42,830 nucleotides of DNA from Holophagales bacterium (GTDB lineage: Bacteria > Acidobacteriota > Thermoanaerobaculia > Multivoradales > Multivoraceae): contig VYDI01000036.1 of NCBI GenBank assembly GCA_009843505.1, positions 1 to 42,830 on the forward strand. Direction: 5' to 3'. The notes below the pieces were generated by a model. The model searched no databases and was not told where the DNA came from. It saw only the letters and a list, made by a program, of their open reading frames with translations. Below, piece by piece: positions 33,670 to 41,622 of the stretch. Made by a program: the position numbers and the translations under genes. Numbering within the stretch: position 1 is the first letter of the stretch; every line of letters starts with the position of its first letter.

Positions 33670-34755
33670 CTACTCGGAACCGCCGCCGCCGGTGGACGCG
33701 CCGTCGCTTTCGAGGGCTTCCTCCTCGAGCAGGCGGGCGCCGCGGAGGATGCCGCCGAGTGCGTAGTTGCCTTCGTGGCAGGCGTACTCGAAGACCTTGT
33801 TGGTGCTGGCCGGCCACGGGTACTCACCGCTCCAGGGCTCGGTCCAGGTGTTCGGGTCGTCGACGGTGAAGCCGTAGAGCAGGGTGTCCTCGTCGATGCG
33901 ACTGAACCGCTCGGTGATCACCATCTCCTTCGAGCCCTGGGTGAAGCTGTAGTCGTCGCCGAAGTTCTTCGTCGTGACCACCAGGGTGTCGCCCTCCCAG
34001 CGGCCGACCGACTCGCCGAGCCAGCTCTCTACGTTGTCGTCGTGGGCGGAATCGATGCGGATGATCCGCGCGTCATGGTTCATCTCGACCAGGATCATCA
34101 GGTGGCTATCCGTCTGCACGATCCGCTTCATGTTGTTGTACATGACGGGCAGCGCCGGCGGCCCGGCGGTGGAGCCAAAGCCCAGCAGGCAGCGCTCGGC
34201 GTGCGGGCGCAACTCAGGGTCGTCGTACGGGCCGAACTCGCGGTCGATCCACCAGGCCGTGCCGGTGTTCTCGTGGCGGAAGAGCGCGGACTCGGCGAGC
34301 CGCTTCCTGGCGCCATCGGTGAGCGCCGGCATCCGGCCGTTCGCGGGCTCCGTGATGATCGACGTGCGGTACTCGCCATCGAGCTGGAAGTTGCCGTCGC
34401 CGATGTCGACGTAGAAGGCGTTGTAGCCGCCGACCTTGCCCGCGGCGCCCGTGAACTCGGGCGCGTAGATGCCGGTGCCGCCCTCCGGCGGCGCCTCGCG
34501 ATTCGGGTCGCTTGGCGCGTAGTCCTTCTCGAAGTTCCGTCGCCAGTGGTCGGCGATCGCCTGCGCCTGTTCGGGCGTCAGAGTCAGGTTGTCGCCGTAC
34601 TGCTGGGGCCGCTGCAGCGGCGTCAGGGTGGCGATGTCGTAGGTGCCGGAGAGGTCGGGCTTGCCGTCGTGCCGGCGGGGGATGTCGTCGGACGCGACGA
34701 TGGCGCCGGCCGCGAAGGCGAGCAGGGTGGTGAGGATGAGAGTGCGTCGTGCCAT
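33670..34755 (-). CDS. Exported WEGD-family protein
   Basis: A 361-residue exported protein of unknown function. ATG 34755 follows GGAGGACG. The signal peptide is short (MARRTLILTTLLAFAAGAIVAS). Blocks: IPRRHDGKPDLSGTYDIATLTPLQRP (25-50), SDPNREAPPEGGTGIYAPEFTGAAGKVGGYNAFYVD, RTSIITEPANGRMPALTDG, FRHENTGTAWWI, HAERCLLGFGSTAGPPALPVMYNN (Cys189), SHLMILVEMNHDARIIRI, GESVGRWEGDTLVVTTKNF and FEYACHEGNYALGGILRGARLLEEEA (Cys326). It is most like the copy at 24121 in its first half. It leads a minus-strand set with DUF6265, DUF2911 and GFA. A possible -10 (TAGGAT) lies at 34798-34803. Confidence 0.83.
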   Translation of the reverse strand: MARRTLILTTLLAFAAGAIVASDDIPRRHDGKPDLSGTYDIATLTPLQRPQQYGDNLTLTPEQAQAIADHWRRNFEKDYAPSDPNREAPPEGGTGIYAPEFTGAAGKVGGYNAFYVDIGDGNFQLDGEYRTSIITEPANGRMPALTDGARKRLAESALFRHENTGTAWWIDREFGPYDDPELRPHAERCLLGFGSTAGPPALPVMYNNMKRIVQTDSHLMILVEMNHDARIIRIDSAHDDNVESWLGESVGRWEGDTLVVTTKNFGDDYSFTQGSKEMVITERFSRIDEDTLLYGFTVDDPNTWTEPWSGEYPWPASTNKVFEYACHEGNYALGGILRGARLLEEEALESDGASTGGGGSE

Positions 34756-34924
34756 GTGCGGCGTCCTCCGGGTTCTGGTTGCGGACTGTGTTCGGGCATC
34801 CTAGGAGATTGCGGCGCGGAACGCTACGCGTGACGCGGCGCAAGCTCCTGGGTGAGGACGGGATGGGCCGAAACACCGAGCCTGCGAGGCGTTTCGGGGC
34901 GGTAGCCGGAAACTGGCTGGCCGG

Positions 34925-35173
34925 TCAGGATGCTTCGGCTACGACGATCCGGTCGGTCGTCGTGTCGCGCCGGATCTCGAACCAGCGCCGGCAGCCCTGG
35001 GCATGGAACCAGCGCTCGGTGACCACGCCTTCCTCGTTGTCGTGGTGGAAGGCGAAGTCCAGATCGCGCTCGTCCGGGTCGGTCAGGTGGTCCGGTACGC
35101 GCCGGATCTCGCCGTGGACGAACTCGTGGACCGAACGGTCGCCGCAGGTTGGGCAGGGGATGCGCAGGCTCAT
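34925..35173 (-). CDS. soxD: Sarcosine oxidase delta subunit
   Basis: An 82-residue zinc protein. Cys7-x2-Cys10 and His57-x3-Cys61 reproduce the Cys3His zinc site of known heterotetrameric sarcosine oxidase delta subunits. The block DLDFAFHHDNEEGVVTERWFHAQGCRRWFEIRRDT is family-typical. It starts 2 bases after the soxB stop and is the last gene of the soxA-soxB-soxD operon. It is a structural subunit in the cytoplasmic enzyme that demethylates sarcosine. The 169-bp gap downstream holds no gene that I can support. Confidence 0.93.
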   Translation of the reverse strand: MSLRIPCPTCGDRSVHEFVHGEIRRVPDHLTDPDERDLDFAFHHDNEEGVVTERWFHAQGCRRWFEIRRDTTTDRIVVAEAS

Positions 35174-35175
35174 CG

Positions 35176-36384
35176 TCAGTGCGTCCCCGCCGACCCGCGG
35201 TCCGCCATCGTGCGGTCGCGGGCGAAGCGATCGAGCCCGAACGGCGCGATCAGTTCCGGCACCTCCCCGGTCGCGATGAGTTCCGCCATCTGCTCGCCGC
35301 CGGCGGGAATCGCCTTGAAGCCCCAGGTACCCCAGCCGGTCGTGATGTAGAAGCCGGGCACGCCCGTGTGCCCCATGATCGGCGAGTAGTCGGGGCTCAT
35401 GTCGCAGACGCCGGTCCACTGCCGCAGCACTCGCAGGTTCGACATGAACGGCAGCAGGCGGAGCGCGCGGCGGCAGACGTCCTGCACGAAGTCGTGGCTC
35501 GAGCGGTACGAGAAGCTGGGTTGCGGGTCGATCTCGGCGCCCAGGAGCATCTCGCCGCGGGCGGTCTGCGAGGCGTAGAAGAAGAGCTCCGACGAGGCGA
35601 CGATGGGCCCGAACTGTCGCTGGTAGTGGTTCGTCACGAACGCCTGGAGCCGGTGGGTGCGGATGGGAAGGCGAAGGCCCGCCATGGCCGCGATGCGGCT
35701 GACGTGGCCGCCGACCGCCGAGACGACGGCGCCGGCGGCGACGTCGCCGGCCGCGGTCCTGACGCCGGCGACCCGCTCGCCGTCGAGGATCAGGCCGTCC
35801 ACCGGCGTGTTCTGGTGGACGTGGGCGCCGCGTTCCATCGCGCCTTCGGCGAGCGCCCAGACCACGCGGTCGTGGCGGGCGGTGGCTCCCTGCGGATGGT
35901 AGGAGGCGCCCAGTACCGGCCAGCGGCCGCCACCCGACATGTCGAGCTGCGGGCAGAGTCCCTTGACCTGTTGCGGCCCGACGAACTCGGTTTGGGCGCC
36001 GAACTCGGTGTTCAGCTTCGCCCGCATCCGTTCGGCCCGCACGGCGCCCTCCGAGTGCGCCATCCACAGAATCCCCTTCTGTTGGTGCATGAGCCAGCGG
36101 TCGGTTTCTTCTTCCAGGCCCCGGTAGAGGTCGACGCTCCGCTGGTAGAAGCGGACGGCGGCCGGGATGCCGTAGTTGGCGCGGATGATCGTCGTGTTCC
36201 GTCCCGAGTTGCCGCCGCCGATGTAGCCGCGCTCGAAGACGGCGACGTTCGACATTCCGTGGCGCGTCGCCAGGTAGTAGGCGGTGGCCAGCCCGTGTCC
36301 GCCGGCGCCGACGATCACGACGTCGTAGCTCTTCTTCGGCGGCCGCCAGGTCAGCTTCATCTGGCGCTCGACGAACTCGTTCAT
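35176..36384 (-). CDS. soxB: Sarcosine oxidase beta subunit (FAD/FMN oxidoreductase)
   Basis: A 402-residue DAO-fold flavoprotein. FAD binding is shown by YDVVIVGAGGHGLATAYYLA (20-39) and an Arg/Asn-rich segment GNSGRNTTIIRANYG. His171 in ATARHDRVV is near the His that holds FMN covalently in characterised enzymes. The C-terminal block VCDMSPDYSPIMGHTGVPGFYITTGWGTWGFKAIPAGGEQMAELIATG is diagnostic of SoxB. It oxidises the N-methyl group of sarcosine or a related amine. Its ATG overlaps the soxA stop as ATGA. Confidence 0.94.
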   Translation of the reverse strand: MNEFVERQMKLTWRPPKKSYDVVIVGAGGHGLATAYYLATRHGMSNVAVFERGYIGGGNSGRNTTIIRANYGIPAAVRFYQRSVDLYRGLEEETDRWLMHQQKGILWMAHSEGAVRAERMRAKLNTEFGAQTEFVGPQQVKGLCPQLDMSGGGRWPVLGASYHPQGATARHDRVVWALAEGAMERGAHVHQNTPVDGLILDGERVAGVRTAAGDVAAGAVVSAVGGHVSRIAAMAGLRLPIRTHRLQAFVTNHYQRQFGPIVASSELFFYASQTARGEMLLGAEIDPQPSFSYRSSHDFVQDVCRRALRLLPFMSNLRVLRQWTGVCDMSPDYSPIMGHTGVPGFYITTGWGTWGFKAIPAGGEQMAELIATGEVPELIAPFGLDRFARDRTMADRGSAGTH

Positions 36385-39188
36385 GCGGCGTCCCCGTCGG
36401 TCTCGGCGAGCGAACCGGTCAGGCGGCGCTGGAAGGCGTCCGCGAAGGGGGCTGGCGTCAGGATCAGGGTCCTCCCGGGTTCGAACCAGAGTTTCGCCGG
36501 GATGCCGGCGACCTCGCCCTGGGCGAGGGCCGGCCGCGCGTCGGGCCTGCGCCACTCGCACTCGCGGTCCAGGAACCGCTCGGCGGTGGCGTCCTCGAGC
36601 CAGACGTAGCTGAACGCGGTTTCGCGTTCGACGATCGCGTGCGAGTCGTCGTCGACCTCGAAGTCCGGCGACGCTGCAACCAGGAGTTCGTCGGGAGCGG
36701 TGCGGAAGGCGAGGGCGCCGGCGAGCCAGGGCGGCTGCTCGATCAGCGCGTCGAGAGCCGCAGACGTGGCCGACACGCGGGTCGCTTCGAGCCGGCGCAG
36801 CCTTGGCCGCCCGGTTGGGGCTTCGGCGGCGAGATCGGTGGCCTCCGGACGGGCAACCGGGAACTCGCGGAGGCTCTGCGGCGACTCGCTGGTTATCTCG
36901 ACCGTCACCCGCGCCCGTTCTCCATCCGCGTCGTAGGTCGGGCCGTCGACGCGCCGGGCGGTTCGTCCGTCGACCGTGACCTCGCGGGGCAGGTTGCCCT
37001 CCGCGTCCAGGTAGAGCCAGCCGAGCATCGGCCTGCCACCGCCTGCCGTCGTACCGGCATCGGAGGTCACGTAGCCGGCGTAGCGCTCTCCGTCATGGAT
37101 CGCCGCGCCCTCGGCGGACGGGTCTTCGGCAGTTCTTCTCGGCGGAGGATCCTCCGCCCGGAGTGCGGCCAGCCGCTTGTCGAGCGGTCGTTTGTTCGTC
37201 CGCAGGATGGCCTGGCGGCCGACGAAGTCGCCCTTGTTCAGGTTGACCGCCCACTCGTGGGCCAGCCGGCGCGGGGTCGAGTCGTAGTCCGTGTCCTGGC
37301 CGATCACGATGTGGCCCTTCTCGAGCCGCAGCCGGAGCAGGGTCTCGAGCCCGTGGGGCTGGACGTTGAACGCGGCGCCCGCGGTCAGCAGCCGCCGCCA
37401 CAGGGTGCGGGCGTCGGCGGCCGGATGGTGGAGCTCGTAGGAGAGTTCGCCGGTGAAGCTCAGGCGAACGATTCGGCAGTCGACGCCCGCAACGCGCACG
37501 TGCCGGTGGCGGCCGAACGCGGGAAGCTCGCGGGCGCCGGCACGCACGAGCAGCCGGGCCGCTTGGGGTCCCGTCACGTTGATCGCAGCCAGCGACGCCG
37601 TCTGGTTGAGGATGCGGACATCGCAATCGAAGGCCTCGGCCCAGTCGCGCAGCCACAGCTCGAAGAAGCTGGAGCCACCGGAGGTCGAGGTCAGGAAGAA
37701 GCGGTCGCCGGCGTCCTCGTCCGCTTCCCGGCAGAGCATCCCGTCGTCCAGCAGGTAACCGCGTTCGTCCAGCATGAGGACGTAGCGGCAGCGGCCGGGA
37801 CGGATCGTCGCTACCTTCGTGGGAACGATCCGCTCCAGGAAGGCTTCGGCGTCCGGCCCGGAGATCGCCATCTTGCCGAGCGAACTCACGTCGCCGAGCG
37901 AGACGCGTTCCCGCACCGAGCGGTACTCATCGTCGTTCCGGCCGTAGGTCCAGGGCCGCCACCAGCCGCCGGCGCGGTCCATTCTCGCGCCGCGGCTCAG
38001 GTGCTCGTCGTGGAGAGGCGAGCGAGCGGTCACGGCGGTGTGCGCGCCGGCGGCCAGTTCGCGCACCGTCAGTTGCCGGTTGAGCGGCCGGGCGGTGAAC
38101 GCGGGCTGCAGCCGGCCACCGCGCTCCAGCAGGAAGCTGCGCAGGTAGGGCAGGCAGACGCCGCCCTGGCAGGTACCGGTGCCGGCTAGCGTCGCCCGTT
38201 TGATCAGCTCCATCTCGTGGAAGCCGCGCTCCCACACGCCGTCGAGGTCGGCGACGGTGACGCCGCTGCACGGGCACACCGTTCCCTCCCGAGGGCAGGG
38301 CGGCAGTTCGGGTTCCCTCGCGGCGCCGCCGACGACTCGCACCGGCAGGTCCGAGGCCATCCGGGCCAGCGCGTTGCGCGGGCTGCGGCCGAGGCTGACT
38401 ACCGCCGTGTCGCATTCGATCCGTTCTTCGGCGGCGTCGGCGTCGCCGTGGCGCCGGAGGACCACCGCCTCGATGCGACCGTCGCCCTCGAACCGGACGA
38501 GCTCCCAGCCGCCTTCGCCGACCGGAAAGTGGGCGACCAGCGAGTCGGGCGGCGGGCCCGCCGGCCTCTCACCCACGGCGACGGCGCGACCCAGGTCGAT
38601 ACCGGCGGTCACGAGCGCCGCGGCTGCCCGCGCCGTGACGAGTCCCTCCAGATCGCTGCCGGGAACGACAGGCTGAAGCTCCGCCGCGCCGGTGGCGACG
38701 ACGATCTCGCGCCGCGGATGGACGTGGAGCACGCACCCCGCCTGATCGGAGGCGACGACCAGCGGTCCGGGGTAGACCCCGGTCACGTGCTGCCCCTCGC
38801 GCGCATTCAGGGTGACCACACCCAGGCCTCCATCCCTGGCCTCCCGCGCGGCCTCGCGCCCCGAGTCACCCTGTCCGATCACGACCGTGTCGCAGTGGAC
38901 ATGCTGCACCGGCGCCGCGTCCCCGGCCGATGTCGGCTCGTCGGACAGCAGGGCCGGTTCCTCGCCTCCCAGATGATCCCGCTGTACGACCATCCCGTCT
39001 CGCGCCGGGACCTGGCAACTCCGCGTGTAGGCGACGCCGTCAACCGTCACCAGGCAGTTCGGGCAATCCCCGCCGAGACACAGGCAGCCCCCGCCGGTCG
39101 GGTGTACCCCGATCCGGAGCATCGCGACCAGCAGGTTGTCGCCCGCCCGGGTTTCGACTCGCTGCCCGTCCACCAGAAAAGTCGCCAT
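36381..39188 (-). CDS. soxA: Sarcosine oxidase-like alpha subunit with [2Fe-2S] and BFD-type cysteines and fused gamma-like tail
   Basis: A 935-residue multidomain protein. Residues 1-70 form a ferredoxin-like domain with Cys37-x4-Cys42-x2-Cys45-x12-Cys58, absent from classic SoxA. A dinucleotide-binding domain follows (TVVIGQGDSGREAARE, about 101-116; IVVATGAAELQPVVPGSDLEG). A BFD-like unit has Cys305-x-Cys307 and Cys340-x4-Cys345 (GTGTCQGGVC). A GCV_T folate-binding domain spans about 400-770 (SLGKMAISGPDAEAFLERI, INVTGPQAARLL, GLETLLRLRLEKGHIVIGQDTDYDSTP). The last about 140 residues resemble the gamma subunit (GIPAKLWFEPGRTLIL), which is not encoded separately. The iron-sulfur set recalls opine/proline dehydrogenase subunits and suggests electron transfer rather than oxygen use. 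ATG 39188 is inferred from domain start. Confidence 0.9.
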   Translation of the reverse strand: MATFLVDGQRVETRAGDNLLVAMLRIGVHPTGGGCLCLGGDCPNCLVTVDGVAYTRSCQVPARDGMVVQRDHLGGEEPALLSDEPTSAGDAAPVQHVHCDTVVIGQGDSGREAAREARDGGLGVVTLNAREGQHVTGVYPGPLVVASDQAGCVLHVHPRREIVVATGAAELQPVVPGSDLEGLVTARAAAALVTAGIDLGRAVAVGERPAGPPPDSLVAHFPVGEGGWELVRFEGDGRIEAVVLRRHGDADAAEERIECDTAVVSLGRSPRNALARMASDLPVRVVGGAAREPELPPCPREGTVCPCSGVTVADLDGVWERGFHEMELIKRATLAGTGTCQGGVCLPYLRSFLLERGGRLQPAFTARPLNRQLTVRELAAGAHTAVTARSPLHDEHLSRGARMDRAGGWWRPWTYGRNDDEYRSVRERVSLGDVSSLGKMAISGPDAEAFLERIVPTKVATIRPGRCRYVLMLDERGYLLDDGMLCREADEDAGDRFFLTSTSGGSSFFELWLRDWAEAFDCDVRILNQTASLAAINVTGPQAARLLVRAGARELPAFGRHRHVRVAGVDCRIVRLSFTGELSYELHHPAADARTLWRRLLTAGAAFNVQPHGLETLLRLRLEKGHIVIGQDTDYDSTPRRLAHEWAVNLNKGDFVGRQAILRTNKRPLDKRLAALRAEDPPPRRTAEDPSAEGAAIHDGERYAGYVTSDAGTTAGGGRPMLGWLYLDAEGNLPREVTVDGRTARRVDGPTYDADGERARVTVEITSESPQSLREFPVARPEATDLAAEAPTGRPRLRRLEATRVSATSAALDALIEQPPWLAGALAFRTAPDELLVAASPDFEVDDDSHAIVERETAFSYVWLEDATAERFLDRECEWRRPDARPALAQGEVAGIPAKLWFEPGRTLILTPAPFADAFQRRLTGSLAETDGDAA

Positions 39189-39236
39189 CCGAACGGATGG
39201 TACGACGGTTCCGGACGTGAACAGCAACGCCGGCCA

Positions 39237-39416
39237 GCCCGTGCGGCTCAGGAGGGGGTCAGCCGCCAGGTGCGTCTGAACGAGCGACTGCCGCCGACCT
39301 CTCCGTAACCGGCGACCGACCGGAGCGAGTGAAGCCGAGTGCGCGCCCCACCCCTCCATCACCTCTCAAGCGCGCACGTCATCCTGGCGGCTGACCCCCT
39401 CCTGAGCCGTACGGGC
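39237..39416. mobile_element. 180-bp element with 34-bp terminal inverted repeats (MITE-like)
   Basis: Arms at 39237-39270 and 39383-39416 are inverted copies that differ at one base. They begin GCCCGTGCGGCTCAGGAG on one side and end with the complement on the other. The 112-bp interior has no gene. It occupies the gap between soxA and the SDR gene. No clear target-site duplication flanks it. It could instead be a duplicated operator for the two divergent genes. Confidence 0.6.
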
Positions 39417-39437
39417 GGGGCAGCGGACCGACGGCGC

Positions 39438-39443
39438 TACGAT
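39438..39443 (+). promoter_or_regulatory. Putative -10 element (TACGAT) for the SDR gene
   Basis: TACGAT lies just after the inverted-repeat element and 13 bp before the ATG at 39456, which would leave a very short leader. No Shine-Dalgarno is visible, so near-leaderless translation is possible. Confidence 0.28.
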
Positions 39444-39455
39444 TGCGGCCGGCAC

Positions 39456-40211
39456 ATGACCGCTTCCCTCTCCGCCACCCTCGAAGGTCAGGTGATTCTC
39501 GTCACCGGTTCGACCCGCGGCATCGGCCGGGTGACCGCCGAGGCCGCGGCCGCGCGCGGCGCGACCGTCGCCGTGCACGGGCGGGAACTCGCCCAGGTCG
39601 AGGCGGTCTGCGGCGAGATCGGTTCGGAGAGCGTCCTGCCGCTGGCGGCCGACTTCGACGATCCGGCCAACGCCGCGGCCCTGGTCGAACAGGTGGTCGA
39701 GCGCTTCGGCCGGATCGACGGGCTGGTCAACAACGCCGGGGGAGGCCGCCCGGTCGCTTTTCGCGGCCTCGACCTGGATTCGTGGCGCGCGACCCAGCGC
39801 GTGAACCTGGAGTCGACGTTCGCCGCGTCCCGCGCCGCCTACAAGGTCATGCGCAAGGCGAAGGGCGGCAGCATCGTCAACATGGCTTCGCTTGCGGCTC
39901 ACGGCCCGGGAGCGTGGATGGGCGCCGACTACGCCGCGTCGAAGGCGGGCATGGTCAGCCTCACCCGCAGCCTCGCCCTCGAGGCGGCCCGCTTCGGGGT
40001 GCGCTGCAACGCCGTGTCGCCCGGCTTCATCGAGACGGATATGACGACCGAACTGTCGGACGACCAGCGGCAACGGCTGCGAGTACCGCTCGGTCGTCTG
40101 GGGACGCCGGCGGAGGTCGCCGCCTGCGCGGTGTTTCTGCTTTCGTCGGAGTCGTCGTACGTCACCGGCCAGGTGCTTCACGTCAACGGCGGGTTGTCGA
40201 TGTATGGCTGA
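39456..40211 (+). CDS. Short-chain dehydrogenase/reductase, 3-oxoacyl-ACP reductase-like
   Basis: A 251-residue SDR. TGSTRGIG (17-24), NNAGG (92-96), Ser145, Tyr159 and Lys163 give a complete catalytic set. The segment RCNAVSPGFIETDMTTELSDDQRQRL followed by PLGRLGTPAEVAACAVFLLSSESSYVTGQVLHVNGG is the FabG-type C-terminus. It overlaps the ketosynthase gene by 8 bp, so it probably reduces that enzyme's beta-keto product. ATG 39456 lacks a Shine-Dalgarno. Primary FabG duty is less likely because no acyl carrier protein gene is nearby. Confidence 0.9.
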   Translation: MTASLSATLEGQVILVTGSTRGIGRVTAEAAAARGATVAVHGRELAQVEAVCGEIGSESVLPLAADFDDPANAAALVEQVVERFGRIDGLVNNAGGGRPVAFRGLDLDSWRATQRVNLESTFAASRAAYKVMRKAKGGSIVNMASLAAHGPGAWMGADYAASKAGMVSLTRSLALEAARFGVRCNAVSPGFIETDMTTELSDDQRQRLRVPLGRLGTPAEVAACAVFLLSSESSYVTGQVLHVNGGLSMYG

Positions 40212-41445
40212 ACCCCGTCGCGTCGCGGTCACCGGCCTCGGCGTCGCCTGCGCCATCGGTACGGACATCGAGTCGTTCGGGATCGGCCTGTTCGCCGGCC
40301 GGGGCGGCATCGCCGGGCTCCAGTCGCTCGACACGTCGGAGATGAAGGTCGGCATCGGCGGTGAAGTCGATCCGGACTTCGTTCCGGCCGGGCTGAAGCG
40401 CCTGCGCCGTCGACAGACGGACCGGGCAGTCGACCTGGGCCTGGTGACCGCCGCCGAGGCGCTGGAGGACGCGGGGCTCATCGACGGCGCTCCGCCCTAC
40501 GAGCCGCAACCCGTCGCGGTCATCCTGGGCACCGCGGTCGGCGCGGCCGAGAGCAACACGACGCTGCAGCAGCGCTTCGCGGAGCGCGGCGTCCGCGGAC
40601 TGCGGCCGACCAGCGTGCCCCGGGTCATGGACAACGCGATCTCGGGCGGCATCTCGATCCACTTCCGGCTCACGGGAGCGAACTTCGTCGTCATCTCGGC
40701 CTGTACGTCGGCGACCAACGCGATGGGCACGGCCTACCGGATGGTGAGGCATGGCTACGCCGATACGGTTCTGACCGGCGGCGCCGACGGCTTCTTCGAC
40801 CCGTTCTACTACGGCGTCTGGAACAACCTGGGCGTGATGTCGAAGAACCCCGATCCGGCGCGGGCCTGCCGGCCCTTCGACGCCGGCCGTGACGGCTGCG
40901 TCCTCGGAGAGGGCGCCGGCATGCTGGTGTTCGAGTCGTGGGACCGGGCCCGCGGCCGGGGCGCTCGGATTCGAGGCGAGATCGTGGGCTATGGCGAGTC
41001 GTCCGACGCTAGTCACATCACCAGCCCGAGTGCCGAGGGCCAGGCCGTTGCCATGCGGGCGGCTCTGGCGGCCGCCGGAATCGAACCGGCTGATCTCGGT
41101 GCGGTGAACGCCCACGGCACCGCCACGCTGGCGAACGACGTCTGCGAAAGCGAGTCGATCTGCGCGGTTCTCGGCGCCGCCGCCGAAGACGCGCCGGTCT
41201 CCGCCAACAAGTCCTACTTTGGCCACACGCTGGGAGCTTCGGGGGCGATCGAGTCGATCGCGGCCCTGCTCGGCATCGAGCAGGGCCGGTTGCCGCCGAA
41301 CCTGAACCTCGAGAATCCCGACCCGGAATGCCACGTTCGGCTGGTGGGCGGCGATGCGGAGCCGCTCGAACGGCCCTTTGTGATGAAGAACAGCTTCGGC
41401 TTCGGAGGCAGTAACGGCGTCCTGGTGCTGGGTCCCGGAGAATAG
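40204..41445 (+). CDS. Beta-ketoacyl-ACP synthase (KAS II/FabF-like)
   Basis: A 413-residue condensing enzyme. The Cys-His-His triad is intact: Cys167 in ISACTSATNA, His304 in NAHGTATLAND and His341 in KSYFGHTLGASGAIE, with Lys336. GFGGSNGVLVL near the end is typical. It extends an acyl-ACP by two carbons with malonyl-ACP. With the coupled SDR it makes a two-gene ketosynthase-reductase unit; no ACP, dehydratase or enoyl reductase gene accompanies it. A specialised fatty acid or secondary product is inferred. Overlapping hairpins follow its stop at 41451-41487. Confidence 0.93.
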   Translation: MAEPRRVAVTGLGVACAIGTDIESFGIGLFAGRGGIAGLQSLDTSEMKVGIGGEVDPDFVPAGLKRLRRRQTDRAVDLGLVTAAEALEDAGLIDGAPPYEPQPVAVILGTAVGAAESNTTLQQRFAERGVRGLRPTSVPRVMDNAISGGISIHFRLTGANFVVISACTSATNAMGTAYRMVRHGYADTVLTGGADGFFDPFYYGVWNNLGVMSKNPDPARACRPFDAGRDGCVLGEGAGMLVFESWDRARGRGARIRGEIVGYGESSDASHITSPSAEGQAVAMRAALAAAGIEPADLGAVNAHGTATLANDVCESESICAVLGAAAEDAPVSANKSYFGHTLGASGAIESIAALLGIEQGRLPPNLNLENPDPECHVRLVGGDAEPLERPFVMKNSFGFGGSNGVLVLGPGE

Positions 41446-41450
41446 GGACA

Positions 41451-41487
41451 GATCAGATAGAGCTGATCTATCTCCAAAATGGGAGAT
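41451..41487 (+). terminator. Alternative hairpins after the ketosynthase gene
   Basis: GATCAG(41451-41456)/CTGATC(41463-41468) overlaps a competing stem AGATAGA(41455-41461)/TCTATCT(41467-41473). A further stem ATCTCC(41470-41475)/GGAGAT(41482-41487) follows. Mutually exclusive pairing could serve termination or control of the MpaB gene downstream. No strong U-tract is present. The remaining 135 bp to 41623 show nothing else I recognise. Confidence 0.35.
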
Positions 41488-41622
41488 GCGCAAGCTCGGT
41501 TGCTCATCGGCTAGCATGTCGAACGCGCAAGTGGGGCCGGTGTTGAGAGGTGTGCGACTGGTGTATGGCTACGAACCCGAGGTCTTGACCACCGTCGGGT
41601 CGAAGGTGGCGTCCGAAACTCG

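Noticed and set aside
34756..34924. A standalone gamma-subunit gene near the sox operon
   Set aside because: The gap holds no suitable frame on either strand, and the gamma-like sequence is at the soxA C-terminus.
36639..38189. A 1.5-kb plus-strand open frame opposite soxA
   Set aside because: It lies wholly opposite conserved GCV_T and BFD segments and has no motifs of its own.
39339..39455. Longer N-terminus for the SDR gene beginning inside the inverted-repeat element
   Set aside because: The added residues come from the repeat arm (LAADPLLSRTG, also read on the other strand into soxA) and precede the normal SDR start.
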